From positions 1-64,000 of the forward strand of contig JADDOH010024921.1 of assembly GCA_016648135.1 (NCBI GenBank): a DNA stretch of 64,000 nucleotides. The letters run 5' to 3'. The position numbers and the translations under genes are program-made. Each line of letters opens with the position of its first letter. The first letter of the stretch is position 1. Shown here piece after piece: positions 53,592-63,410 of the stretch. The notes beneath the pieces were generated by a model. That model made no database searches and had not been told where the DNA came from. It saw only the letters and a program-made list of their open reading frames with translations. This stretch comes from Agrypnia vestita (Eukaryota > Arthropoda > Insecta > Trichoptera > Phryganeidae).

Positions 53592-54147
53592 TAAAAAACT
53601 AACCCATAAAAACCAACTTTTTATTTTACTCCCTTTCTTTGTAAATTAAGTTTACCATCATGTAATAATTGATTGACTGAAAATCAAACATGTCTAGACA
53701 AATATCTTTGTCAAAAATCTCTAAAAATATCTCTTTATTATTTGATTTCTTCCCGAAAAACCGAAGTGTGCTGTCATCTGTGAACCAATTGTCATAAATT
53801 TTCGAAATTCGTAGTGAAGTACCTATTATACCTACCAACGGAGTAATTCAAATTTTAAATATTCCGTGACGTTATCGGGCCGCCGGCGCCGTTGGTATTA
53901 ATCAAACTTTTGTAATGTTTCCAATTTGAAAAAAAAACATTAAAATTTCTAAAAATCCAAAATTATACTATAATTATTATTATTTTTTAACGAAAAATTT
54001 ATAGATCTTTTTGATCGTCACCACAAGTCTGCTTGCAAAGTTTCAGCTCGATTGGATCACGGGAAAAGGGTTAAAAATCGATCCAAAGTTTTTTCTTCAA
54101 GAAAACAAGCAAGCAGACGCCACGAGTTAAAAGAAAGGAAGTAAAAA
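53592..54147 (+). repeat. Repeat T copy 6 (longest)
   Basis: AAAAACTAACCCATAAAAAC, then TTTTACTCCCTTTCTTTG, to GAGTTAAAAGAAAGGAAGTA. 556 bp. It includes the segment ATCATGTAATAATTGATTGA, GGCCGCCGGCGCCGTTGGTA and the family core TTTCAGCTCGATTGGATCAC. The inner ends (TTTTACTCCCTTTC and GAAAGGAAGTAAAA) are nearly inverse, but conserved sequence extends outside the left one, so the class is unclear. Confidence 0.75.
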
Positions 54148-55629
54148 ATGCAGGAAGTTACTGCATCTCGTGGCTATGTAACTAGAGGGACTGGTATAAG
54201 AGAATTGTTATGCGTGGTGGTGAATATAATCGTGATCGCTATTATGATCGCCGACCTTCGATAGGAGATGGCACTATAAGAAACAGATAAAGTAAATATC
54301 CTCTCTTTCTTCATTTATATAGGCAATCCTCCTTAGTGAGCTATTTAATCACAACAAAAATGTAATTAATTAACATACGCATTTGGAATATTTCCGTAAT
54401 TAATTCGGACTACCAAATAGGGTTCAAATCATAGGCGAATTGTCTCGGAGCTGTTGCGAGGAGATCTCGCCCCTCGTCCCTAAGGAATCCGTCTGACAGA
54501 GAGATTTTGTATCAGGGGATGATAATAATTAATTAGTTTATTGTGGAAACCGTACGAATTGGATGCTTCAAACAATGTGTAATATTATATACCTACGTAA
54601 CATCAACAAATTATATAGAACGGCTAATTGGATCAAACTGCTACATCAAAATACATCAATTCAAAGATAACTGTGTTTAGGACAAAGCTGATACAATTCT
54701 TTACATCTCAACGAAATGGAAATCGATAATAAATTTTTCTGTATTATTATTTTACCTTTTAACTATTATTATTTGTACCTTTTATCTGTATTATTATTTT
54801 ATCTGTCTTATGATATTTATTTTTAAATTTATATTCTGTATTCTTGTAAAAGCTCATAAGGGCGTAAAATAAATAAATAAATAAATATTAAGCGTCTAAA
54901 TAATTGGTTTACGAATTATGAGCTCTTGCCATTTTTATATAAAAGACTATCGCAAAAATGTAAGGACCAACCTAACAAACTATTTAAAATGCTTAAAATC
55001 TTACCGATACTAAGTAAACTTAAGTACAAACAAAAGTGATTAAAAAAATGCATTGAAACTGCATAATAGAAACCTTTACAGTAAATAGTATATATATTTA
55101 AATAAAACAAAAATATACTAACTTTACAGAATTAATGATTTACTTCTATGAAGTTAATATAGCAGTAAATTATTGTGAAAAATATATTCACTTAAAATTT
55201 AATAGCCTAATTCTAATGGTCTCCCTAAACTTACATTTCTTAAAATAAATTTCCATTAAAATATTGGCCCAAAAAATAATTACGATTTGGGTTGTAATTT
55301 TGATGAAAGCATTTCGGTAAATTTTCTCCGTTTTGGGAAATTAAATTTTAAGAGATTTTCTATGGTTTATGAATTCTTAAAGTACTTTATTATTACATTC
55401 TGAAAGGGCCTTGATTCTGTAGTGTTTCGGCTTTCATATTTTTTCATGTCATCAAAATATGACAATTTTTAATGGGTACATTACGTAAACTCTTTTTAAA
55501 AATAACGAAAGCTTTCATTTTATTAAAAATTATGTAACTGCTTTCTATGTTGGTTAAACTTAATAGAATTTTTTAAAATGAATATAACCTAAGTAAAGGC
55601 AATACGGAGGCAAGAAAAGCGGTACATAA
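54148..55629. other. No gene; LINE-like tail and GC-richer island
   Basis: 54410-54540 is GC-richer single-copy sequence. 54840-54890 (TTGTAAAAGCTCATAAGGGC then AAATAAATAAATAAATAAAT) is a degraded LINE 3' end. The rest is AT-rich. Confidence 0.4.
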
Positions 55630-56100
55630 TGGAACTCTGGTACCAATACTGATATATGGAAGTAAAGCTGGAGCTGGCACGAAAGCAGACTTAATGCAGT
55701 GGAGATGAGATCCTTCAGACGTATGTGTAACAAATCCATTTATGATAGAATAAGGAATGAATATATGAGAATAAATTTAAAGCTGATCTTAGCATAATTA
55801 ATAGAATTAAAAAAGGGTCGCTCGGGTGGTCTGGGCATGTTGAGCGAATGAGGAAAGAATGGTAAGAATGATATATAACGCAAATGTTGACAGTTCCAGA
55901 AAGAGGGAGAGACTGTGGAAAACGTGACACGACCATATTAACTAGATATTGGAGGATGGTCCTGTTAGAAGCCTCAATAACCGTCGAGCTTGCATGCGAA
56001 GATGTATGAATGTGAAAGAGGCGAGAGTTGTATGTCAGGACAGAAGAGTATGGCGCTCTATCCTCTTTGCTTACCCCCACGGGGAAACGGCGTGATGTTA
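55630..56100 (+). pseudogene. LINE-G 3' region
   Basis: ATACTGATATATGGAAGTAA, CTGGAGCTGGCACGAAAGCA, then sequence aligning with 46650-47110 (ATTAATAGAATTAAAAAAGG, GTGGTCTGGGCATGTTGAGC, GAAGATGTATGAATGTG, AGAGTATGGCGCTCTATCCT) to ACGGGGAAACGGCGTGATG. No intact frame. It lacks the GTTA tail and ends TTAATCAAGTAAGCAAG. Confidence 0.8.
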
Positions 56101-56391
56101 ATCAAGTAAGCAAGTATCTAAATAAATCTGTTGTATGTTTTTAAAATTTTTAATCTAGTCTGATTGCAGAAAAATATTTTGAACGACGCTAAAATACAAT
56201 ATTTTTGCAATGCGATGATACAAACAGCATTGAATTTAAAATCATTAATAACGATACAGACGTACAGAATAATTAATAATGGAGATCTTTAAGAAGTTTT
56301 TGAATAATGATTCGATTCTTTACAATGAAACTGTATGTACTTGTAATAGTAATCAGAATAGTCGTATACTAAGAAATTTGAAAAAAAAAAC

Positions 56392-56575
56392 GACGGCCCT
56401 CGTAGCCCAGTCGGTATGATACTGACTTCTCACACCGAGGGTTCCGGGTTCAATTCCCGTTGAGGTCACGATTAATCTATGTGATTTACTCAAGCCTGGG
56501 TGTTTTGTGATGTGTTTCGCTTCTGTGATTGGGCCGCTTGGCCAGTTGAAGCGTAAATAAAAAAAAGATTATTAA
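56392..56575 (+). repeat. tRNA-like SINE, family D
   Basis: Perfect A box TAGCCCAGTCGG (56403-56414) and B box GGTTCAATTCC (56447-56457) at tRNA spacing. The acceptor and anticodon stems do not fold well, and an unrelated body (CCTGGGTGTTTTGTGATGTG) runs to an AAATAAAAAAAAG tail. I favour a SINE over a tRNA gene. Confidence 0.6.
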
Positions 56576-57344
56576 AAAAAATGATTGCATCGGCTCTGAT
56601 GATCACTGATGAAATATATACAAAAACGCCGTCTACGACAAAAAGTGACAAGGAAAAATTCTATTTAAAATACGATTTTTATTGTGTGATTTTGACAAGA
56701 TAATATGTGAAGCACGCCCGGCAATTTTATTAAAAAAATTATAACAAAATAATAACTTTTAATATAAGCATAATTTTAAAAATGTTTCATGATAATCTAT
56801 TGAGATGACTAATAATTATTTATTAATTATTGAGCAGGTGGAAAAGCTGGAAAGCTTTCCTATAATTTCTTAACTTAAGTTCACTAACTTAGTTAACTAA
56901 GTTAACTTTCACTACTTAATTAGTAGAATAATTAGAAGAGCTAACTTCTTGAGAATTATTTTCTCCTCGAAAGGCAAAACTCAAAAGTGATTAAAGATGG
57001 TGAAAGTTTAAACTTGGATATGTATTTAAAAAATATCGTCTGAGAATGTCACACACAGCGAGTTTCCAAATTTATAAGACATTTTAAATACAATTTTCGG
57101 TGTGTTCTATTCGGTAGGCATAATTTGTTTGGAGTTCAAATTTCTCAGCATCTTCCAGGACGACAGAAACGCTGTTAAAAAAAAAACCTGATGTGGAAAG
57201 AAAATAAATTAAAATGATCAAAAATAAATTAAAAATACAGTCAATAATATAATAATAAGGGGCTGCAAATTTACCGAAAAGTGGCATTATCACTAAATCG
57301 GTAAGGTTTATCGGTAATTATGAAGGTGTCAAAAATAAATACCA
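56576..57344. other. No recognisable feature
   Basis: AT-rich. TTAGTTAACTAAGTTAAC (about 56891) is a short palindrome only. Confidence 0.4.
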
Positions 57345-57741
57345 CCCACCAATGGTTATGGTGGTGGATAGCCCTTGGTGTCACATCGAAAATATGCGAG
57401 TTTGGTGGGGGTGGCTGAGCGTGGGTGGGAGTGGGTGCCGAAAATGTGCTTTCTAGCACATTGTTTTGTTATGGGAAGGCCGCAAATGCTTCAGATTATT
57501 TCAAAATAGGCGCGCTGACTGTGTCGGTGAGTCTAAAAGGTTCCGGAAAAACCTGCTCTAGAAAGTTCTGGAAGGATAAGGTTGGCGGAATATGTTGGTG
57601 TGTCTAGAAGGTTCCTGTACATTCGATAAATTTCTTGAAAATTCTGGAAGAAAAATGTTCTAGAAGGTTTGCCAAAGTTCTATGACGATCCAAACAGTGT
57701 ACTAAAATTCTACGCATGCGAAGCCGCGCGGGCACAGCTAG
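57345..57741 (+). mobile_element. Helitron-like element H2, copy 2 (opposite orientation)
   Basis: From CCAATGGTTATGGTGGTGGA through GGGTGGGAGTGGGTG and CCGCAAATGCTTCAGATTAT to GAAGCCGCGCGGGCACAGCTAG (CTAG 57738-57741) followed by T. It aligns with the inverse of 52526-52960. The 5' TC end is missing or diverged. Heat-shock pentamers are partly kept at 57560-57574 and 57631-57650. Confidence 0.62.
57560..57650. promoter_or_regulatory. Residual heat-shock elements in H2 copy 2
   Basis: 57560-57574 has three perfect alternating pentamers (AGAAA GTTCT GGAAG), and 57631-57650 has four (TTTCT TGAAA ATTCT GGAAG). The rest of the array seen in copy 1 has decayed. Confidence 0.6.
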
Positions 57742-57747
57742 TTAAAA

Positions 57748-57945
57748 ATAAGCTGCTAGTTTTGACTGAGCTGTGACAAAAAATGAACTTCTTGTTTTGA
57801 CTGTGCTGTGATAAAAATGGGCTTCTAGCATTGACTGAGCTGTGATAAAAATGAGCTTCTAGTTTTGAATATGCTGTGATAAAAATGAGCTTTTAGTTTT
57901 GATAAAGAAAAAAATCCGGTTTTGACTGTGCTATGATAAAAATGA
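57748..57945 (+). repeat. About 34-bp tandem array next to a Helitron end
   Basis: Five to six units of AGCTTCTAGTTTTGACTGAG plus CTGTGATAAAAATG-like sequence with 34-36 bp spacing. It starts six bases after the Helitron CTAG. Confidence 0.85.
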
Positions 57946-59982
57946 ATGTAGCTGTTGCATTATAACTAAATTTATTATTCTAAGGGCTTGTGATGCTAGC
58001 TTTAATTGAGATGCAAATACAAGATGGTGCAGCTTCGATTATCTTTCCCGTTAAATGCGCCGAGCGCAGCCGTCTCTGGAGGTGATATATATCCTCATCG
58101 CTTTTGCTTCCCCTTTGGGCCGGAAACCGGGATAAAATTGAGGAAATCTGTTCAGAAAGGGATAACTGGATTCCGGCGGGAAAATTCACTTTCGCAAAAG
58201 GGCGCGAATTTCAATATCAATCGAACACCGAGGGTGGGCATCGCCGATTCAAAATCTGGCGCGGCAAACTACTCCCAACAGATAGATTAAAAAATACATC
58301 ATTAGAATTTTCGTCATAAATTTATGTAACAGTAGTTTATAGAAAATTCGTATATTAATAGTTACCCATCTATTTTTTAAATATAAAATATTTAGTGACG
58401 TCATTCGCGCCGTGTCAGTAAGTTCGTGCATACTCGATCCACAACCATGATGCAAAAGAGTTTCATCGACAAAATAATTTTGGTTAGTAGGTAAAGTGGT
58501 GTCACGATAATACTGCTAACCTCTGTCAAACGAATAGATTAATAGATTTAGCACACAACATTGCATCAATCGATAATTAAGTAAATGTCTTATGAGTACT
58601 CTTATGTAATTGCATCAATGGGGGAATACATAGGAGCTGAAATCGGAAAAAGGATAATGCATCGTCACATCATCATCATTAGTCTCCACAGCAGTCCAAG
58701 CGCCGGCCTCGCTACGCTCACGTCTCGGTATGACCTTCTACCGCATATTTTAGGTATTGCGCTCTTATTTCACTTGCTACCGGGGCTTATCTCCAGTAAG
58801 AAATAAACAACAACACGCAACCACAATACGTATTTCATTACTACGACCTCACCACGCCTTCCATAAAAATATAAAAATATTGCATTATAATTATATAAAA
58901 TCTTTCTGAAGCTGCAACAACTCTAGAACAACGTTTTCTGTCGTCGCGAAGTTTGCACAGCTTATTCTGTGTTGAATTCCTAGGACAACGCGATTATTTA
59001 CAACTCGCAAGACCATATATCTCCAGTTTTTTTGCATGTTAATTTGATATATTTATTTTACGGACATTTTGTGGATATAGAATGTGATTTGTATTTTTTT
59101 CCATATTTTTCAATACTTTAATATTTAAAGTTAAGTTGAATAGAAGTTGACTATTCGGCAACCTTCGATAATGTGATTCTTCTCGATTTAAGAATACACG
59201 AGTTTGAAAAAGACAATCTAATAGTAGTTCAAAACTTTATTCAACATCATTAATTTGCATATTTGAACAAAACCCTTCCCTTTTACTAACTTATAATCAA
59301 TTTTAATAACCAATCTCCAGTTAAGCAGTAGGTATTGATGAAAATTTTTGGGAACACATTTATCGTTTTTTTTTCAAGAGTCTTCTGGATCTCGAATTCC
59401 AGTACATAAACCGTGGTTACTTCAAGAAAGACAACTTCCTTGTTCTTCAGGTTCCACAAATGCGGTCAGGAGGAGGGCTGTGGAGCAACCAGGGAGGAAG
59501 GGTGGCGACAGAGACAGCTGCATAGAGAGAACAGTGCCGATTTGAAATGACCGCAGGCAGCGTCAATATTCTCACCAAGATGAATGCGAGGATAAATTGT
59601 ATTTTACCGGGAGATAAATTATACAATTTAAAAGAAATGTCAAGGCAAAGTAATAAAAAATCAAGACACTGGAAAAGTAATAATTAAATAGTTACAATTA
59701 AGATTCCTAAAACTTATAGTAGGTAATAGAACTAAATGCTTGTACAAGGATGATTGTAATGAATTATTCAAAGTATGCAAAATATTACTAATCGACCAAA
59801 AAGTAAAATATAATATAATTCTAGAATAAATGATAAATTATATTAATATATATATATTATACTGACACGCATCATAACTATACAATCAGATCGACAGGAC
59901 GAACAATGAGAATACCAATCACAAACAACGTGTATGGTGAAAGAAAAAGATAATGTATTGTGCCAAGAAGCTTTAATAAATT
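57946..59982. other. Single-copy DNA; GC-richer island 58020-58270
   Basis: No gene recognised. Open frames at 58006-58319 on the plus strand and 57980-58189 on the minus strand overlap in the island. 59348-59545 encodes an Arg-rich peptide of unknown nature. Confidence 0.35.
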
Positions 59983-60262
59983 AGATAAAATATTCTTCGA
60001 GATGATGCAAGATAAAAAAACTCCATTGGCTTCAAAAAAGTACAAGGTAAAAAGATAAAATATTCTTCGAGATGATGCAAGATAAAAAAACTCCATTGGC
60101 TTCAAAAAAGTACAAGGTAAAAAGATAAAATATTCTTCGAGATGATGCAAGATAAAAAAACTCCATTGGCTTCAAAAAAGTACAAGGTAAAAAGATAAAA
60201 TATTCTTCGAGATGATGCAAGATAAAAAAACTCCATTGGCTTCAAAAAAGTACAAGGTAAAA
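59983..60262. repeat. Four perfect 70-bp tandem repeats
   Basis: The unit starts AGATAAAATATTCTTCGAGA at 59983, 60053, 60123 and 60193 and ends AGTACAAGGTAAAA. The four copies appear identical. The minus-strand open frames across it are a by-product; 70 is not a multiple of 3. Confidence 0.95.
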
Positions 60263-60589
60263 GAATATATATTAAAGCTATGTAATATATATATGAATAT
60301 ATATTAACCTAATCATACAATAATTTAAAATTATCATGTATCAATTGTAAAAATCATGCAATACTCTATAATGACCTACTCTATAATCTTAATAATAAAA
60401 AAAATATAACTTAAAAAAATTGAAAAAAAATTTGTCAAACAATATTGAAGACAACCATGTCGTAAAACTGCTGTGAAGTTTGTCATATGTACCTATGTAT
60501 GTAATACGTATCAAAAATAAATAAATATGAAAAAAAAATGTAAATGAAATTGAAAAAAAACTTTTTAAAAATCAACTATTAATTGAAAT
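60263..60589. other. No recognisable feature
   Basis: AT-rich. AAAAATAAATAAATATG near 60508 may be a LINE tail. Confidence 0.4.
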
Positions 60590-60690
60590 ATTAATGTTTT
60601 ATCGAATTATCAACTGGTCCCTTCATCAGGATACAACGAATACTAAAAATTAAAATTCGATGTATAGACAGATTGTATCGAACGGATATG
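60590..60690 (-). repeat. P2 fragment, hammerhead half lost
   Basis: Minus strand: TATC, CTGATGA (60623-60629), AGGGACCAGTTG, then the sequence diverges before GAAAC. The flank AATACTAAAAATTAAAATTC and GTATAGACAGATTG match P2 at 30560-30615. Confidence 0.55.
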
Positions 60691-61331
60691 TAAAATCAAG
60701 CATTTTTTGACTGAATTCACAATTTTTTAATATATACTTTGAGATAAATCTCAAAACTGAAATATATACTGATGTTGAATATTACAGAGACAGTTTTTAA
60801 TTGTTCAATTTTCAATAATCTGCAGGGGAAAATAGTAAAAAAAATCATATTTCAAGATATTTTAAAAAGTAAGCTACTCACTATTGATATTTTATATAAA
60901 ATAACTATAATTTTATACATAAAAGCATAGAAAAAAATGAGACTGATAAACTGTTCGTTCTTATATAAAATGATCATATGAACACCGACTTTTATTCATT
61001 AGCGTTCAATGATTTAGGTTTCAAAGAGTATGTGAATAAAAACACTTTACATAGATTAATAGGGCTTCAGTTCCTAGAACAGAATATATTGAACACAGTT
61101 TATTTGAAAAGCCTAAAATAATCCAGTGCTGAGTAATTTAGAAAAATTTGATGCCTGAAAATGCGAAAAACGGCGCGAGGAGTAATTAACATGTTAAAAA
61201 GTTTAAAAAAATAGTTTTGTGATAATTTTTTTTTCTGAGATTGTTAAGCAAACAGAACTGGAAATAGATTAGCTGGTCCAGAGGTAGAAGAAGAAGAAGA
61301 ATAAATATTTTAGGTTAACAACACAGATTAA
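60691..61331. other. No recognisable feature
   Basis: AT-rich. Confidence 0.4.
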
Positions 61332-62238
61332 GGGGGGGGTAAGGTTTTTAATTTTTTTTTTTGCATTTTATTTTTAATTTTTTAAATGAATGTTTAACAT
61401 CGCAAGAATATTGTGTCAAAATTTCAAGTCAATCGGAGCAAAATTGACGAAATTATGAACATTTGAGCGATGCTCAGACTGATTTTCTATACCTGCTCGG
61501 GCAGTTAAGAGACGCGCTCACCTGAGGACTACCGGACGTGCTATTGTATTGGAAGAGTTTTACGTAGACAAGGACAAAAAGATGCTGATGATGAAAGCTC
61601 TTTGCTGTGTGAACATGGCATCGACGATTATGTGTAAGTATAAAATAAGTGTCGAGTTTTATTTTGAATTTTACATTGTGCAAAACTTTAAAGCGTTTTC
61701 CCCACATCTCACGTTTTCAAAGTCGGTGTCCATCAAAACTTCAAAATTACTGCACCGATCCTTTTGAAATTTTGAACACTATTTCTGTACATAATTTAAG
61801 AGGTAACGCTGGAGACTTTTTTTCAAATTTGTTAATAATTTATATTTTTTATAACAAATTAGTCGATTTCTTTCGCAAAAAATCGCGTTTTTCCCTTCAA
61901 AGTGTTCCAAAAAATTGAAAAATTGAAATTTCAAAAAACCCTCCCAGTGGGTTGGGAAAATCTATTATCTAACGAATGAATTTTGATTATTTGATTTCAG
62001 ATGATCTAGCACCAAGTTATGATGGACACCGCAATTCTACTTTTTTCCGAGACACGTCCGAATAATTGCTGCCATTGCCGTATTTTTTAATATTTCTTCT
62101 TGAAAATTGTACACAATATTCTTCAATTATCATACTTTAATGTACTATTAGTTTTAATAAATAAATTTTAACGGTGTCGTCACAAAAAAATCATAAAAAA
62201 ATGCCTTTTTTTGTATTGAATCAACCTTACCCCCCCAC
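61332..62238. mobile_element. DNA transposon derivative with TTAA target
   Basis: TTAA (61328-61331) GGGGGGGGTAAGG at the left and CCTTACCCCCCCAC TTAA (62239-62242) at the right: inverted ends with a TTAA duplication, as in piggyBac and Sola3-type elements. 907 bp. The plus-strand frame 61549-61767 (EEFYVDKDKKMLMMKALCCV) could be a remnant of an encoded protein, but I do not recognise it. The piggyBac assignment is inference from TTAA only. Confidence 0.65.
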
Positions 62239-62611
62239 TTAAATGAAGTAAACGCGATAATATAAAGTTGTTAAATACTATTATATTCTATATTCTCTAG
62301 ATAATTATGTTGATAATAATTTTGGTTGGTATTAGAGGAACTACTTTACCAAGAGTTTTGTTTATTAGATTATAAAAATTTGTAAAAAAGATTCTCATTA
62401 TTTTATAAGAATTTGTTTAAGAAATGCGAGAAACTTTCCATTATAAACTTATGTATTTAATAATTCTGTTTCAAACAAAAATTTAAAAAAAGTAATCTAA
62501 AGTAATTTAGCGTCTTGTAGTAAAGTACAGTAAAATAACCAAGCAGTAGTTTTGAAATGTCGATTTATTATTACTTTTTAAATAAAAAAAAATATTACTT
62601 AATTCTTTTTT
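62239..62611. other. No recognisable feature
   Basis: AT-rich. Confidence 0.4.
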
Positions 62612-63087
62612 TCATGCCCTGTGCGTTCAACGGACGTTGGATATCATGTTGGCTATGAGAACTTTGTTTATTGCGGCCCGGAACATCTCTATAGTAGACT
62701 AGCTAAACCACTCTCTCAGGTTTATCAGCCACGAGGTTCTCCTTCTTCCAGGACCCCAAATTCCAGCAATCTTTCCTTGCATTATAAGGTGTAAGATCTC
62801 GTACTTCTCTTGATGTCTCACACATGTCCGAAGTATTGTTGTTTTCGGATTTTTATTGTTTTAATAACTTATTTTTCTTTATTCATAACATTTTTATTCG
62901 TAGCTCTGTATACAATACAGCTTATTTTGAGTATTCTTCTGTAGATCCACATTTCGAATGCCTCAAGTCGCCTAATTAATTCTTTGGTAAGCGTCCACGC
63001 TTTCATTTCAAAAAATAAAACCGAAAATACATTGCCCTCTGTGTATATTTTTCTGGGATATTCTGCTGTGTATATGTTACCTCTCTG

Positions 63088-63128
63088 GCCAACGTTTCAG
63101 ATCCCATTGCAGGGTCCATCATCAGGGC
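63088..63128 (-). ncRNA. Hammerhead ribozyme candidate, P1 copy 3 left arm
   Basis: Minus strand: GCC (63126-63128), CTGATGA (63119-63125), stem II (GGACCC/GGGATC), GAAAC (63094-63098), GTT (63091-63093), GGC (63088-63090). The same as copy 2 except for a C-to-U at the base of stem II. Confidence 0.55.
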
Positions 63129-63191
63129 TGATGTGATGAGTGAGTGTTGAAGTGTAGGTTAAGTGTAGGTCAACATTCACTCATCACATCA

Positions 63192-63228
63192 GCCCTGATG
63201 ATGGACCCTGGAATCCGAAACGTTGGCC
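63192..63228 (+). ncRNA. Hammerhead motif, P1 copy 3 right arm, shortened stem II
   Basis: GCC (63192-63194), CTGATGA (63195-63201), TGGACCCTGGAATCC (63202-63216), GAAAC (63217-63221), GTT (63222-63224), GGCC. The core is intact, but stem II is cut to GGA/TCC. Confidence 0.5.
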
Positions 63229-63410
63229 AGAGAGGTCACATATACACGGCAGAATATCCCAGAAAACTATACACAAGATTCTGTACGGCCGTGAAAACCT
63301 AAGGACATTTTGAAAATACATTGCATCTTACGATTCGCATTCGCAATCCAAGGTTGAGATCATGACTGCAGAACATTTATTTCATTCGGATAAAGGTTAC
63401 TTTATTACTT

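Larger units (their letters stand above)
63036..63311. mobile_element. Foldback element P1, copy 3, with 13-bp target duplication
   Basis: Arms as in 43793-44105 but with a shorter centre (TTGAAGTGTAGGTTAAG). Flanked by GAAAATACATTGC at 63023-63035 and 63312-63324. 276 bp. Both arms carry hammerhead motifs with intact cores; the right one lacks six bases of the stem II loop. A 13-bp duplication suggests target-primed reverse transcription rather than cut-and-paste. Confidence 0.9.
62612..63410 (-). pseudogene. RTE-like LINE, RT C-terminal region, split by P1
   Basis: Minus strand from 63410: TFIRMK, stop, MFCSHDLNLGLRMRIVRCNV, FSVLFFEMKAWTLTKELIRR, LEAFEMWIYRRILKIS, then, with frameshifts, IKIRKQQYFGHV, KYEILHLIMQGKIAG, GPGRRRTSWLINLREWF and FRAAINKVLIANMISNV. 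This is the end of the RT and the C-terminal domain of an RTE-like non-LTR retrotransposon. P1 (63036-63311) interrupts it at RCN/VFS. The frame is continuous across the junction once one copy of the 13-bp duplication is ignored. Fragments of the same family are at 44106-44249 and 53414-53590. Confidence 0.85.

Noticed and set aside
56392..56470. Functional tRNA gene
   Set aside because: A and B boxes are perfect, but the acceptor and anticodon stems do not pair properly and a SINE-like body and A-rich tail follow.
59878..60220. Minus-strand 90- and 62-codon frames with repeated peptide
   Set aside because: They are made by the 70-bp tandem repeat; the unit is not a multiple of three and the peptide is low-complexity.
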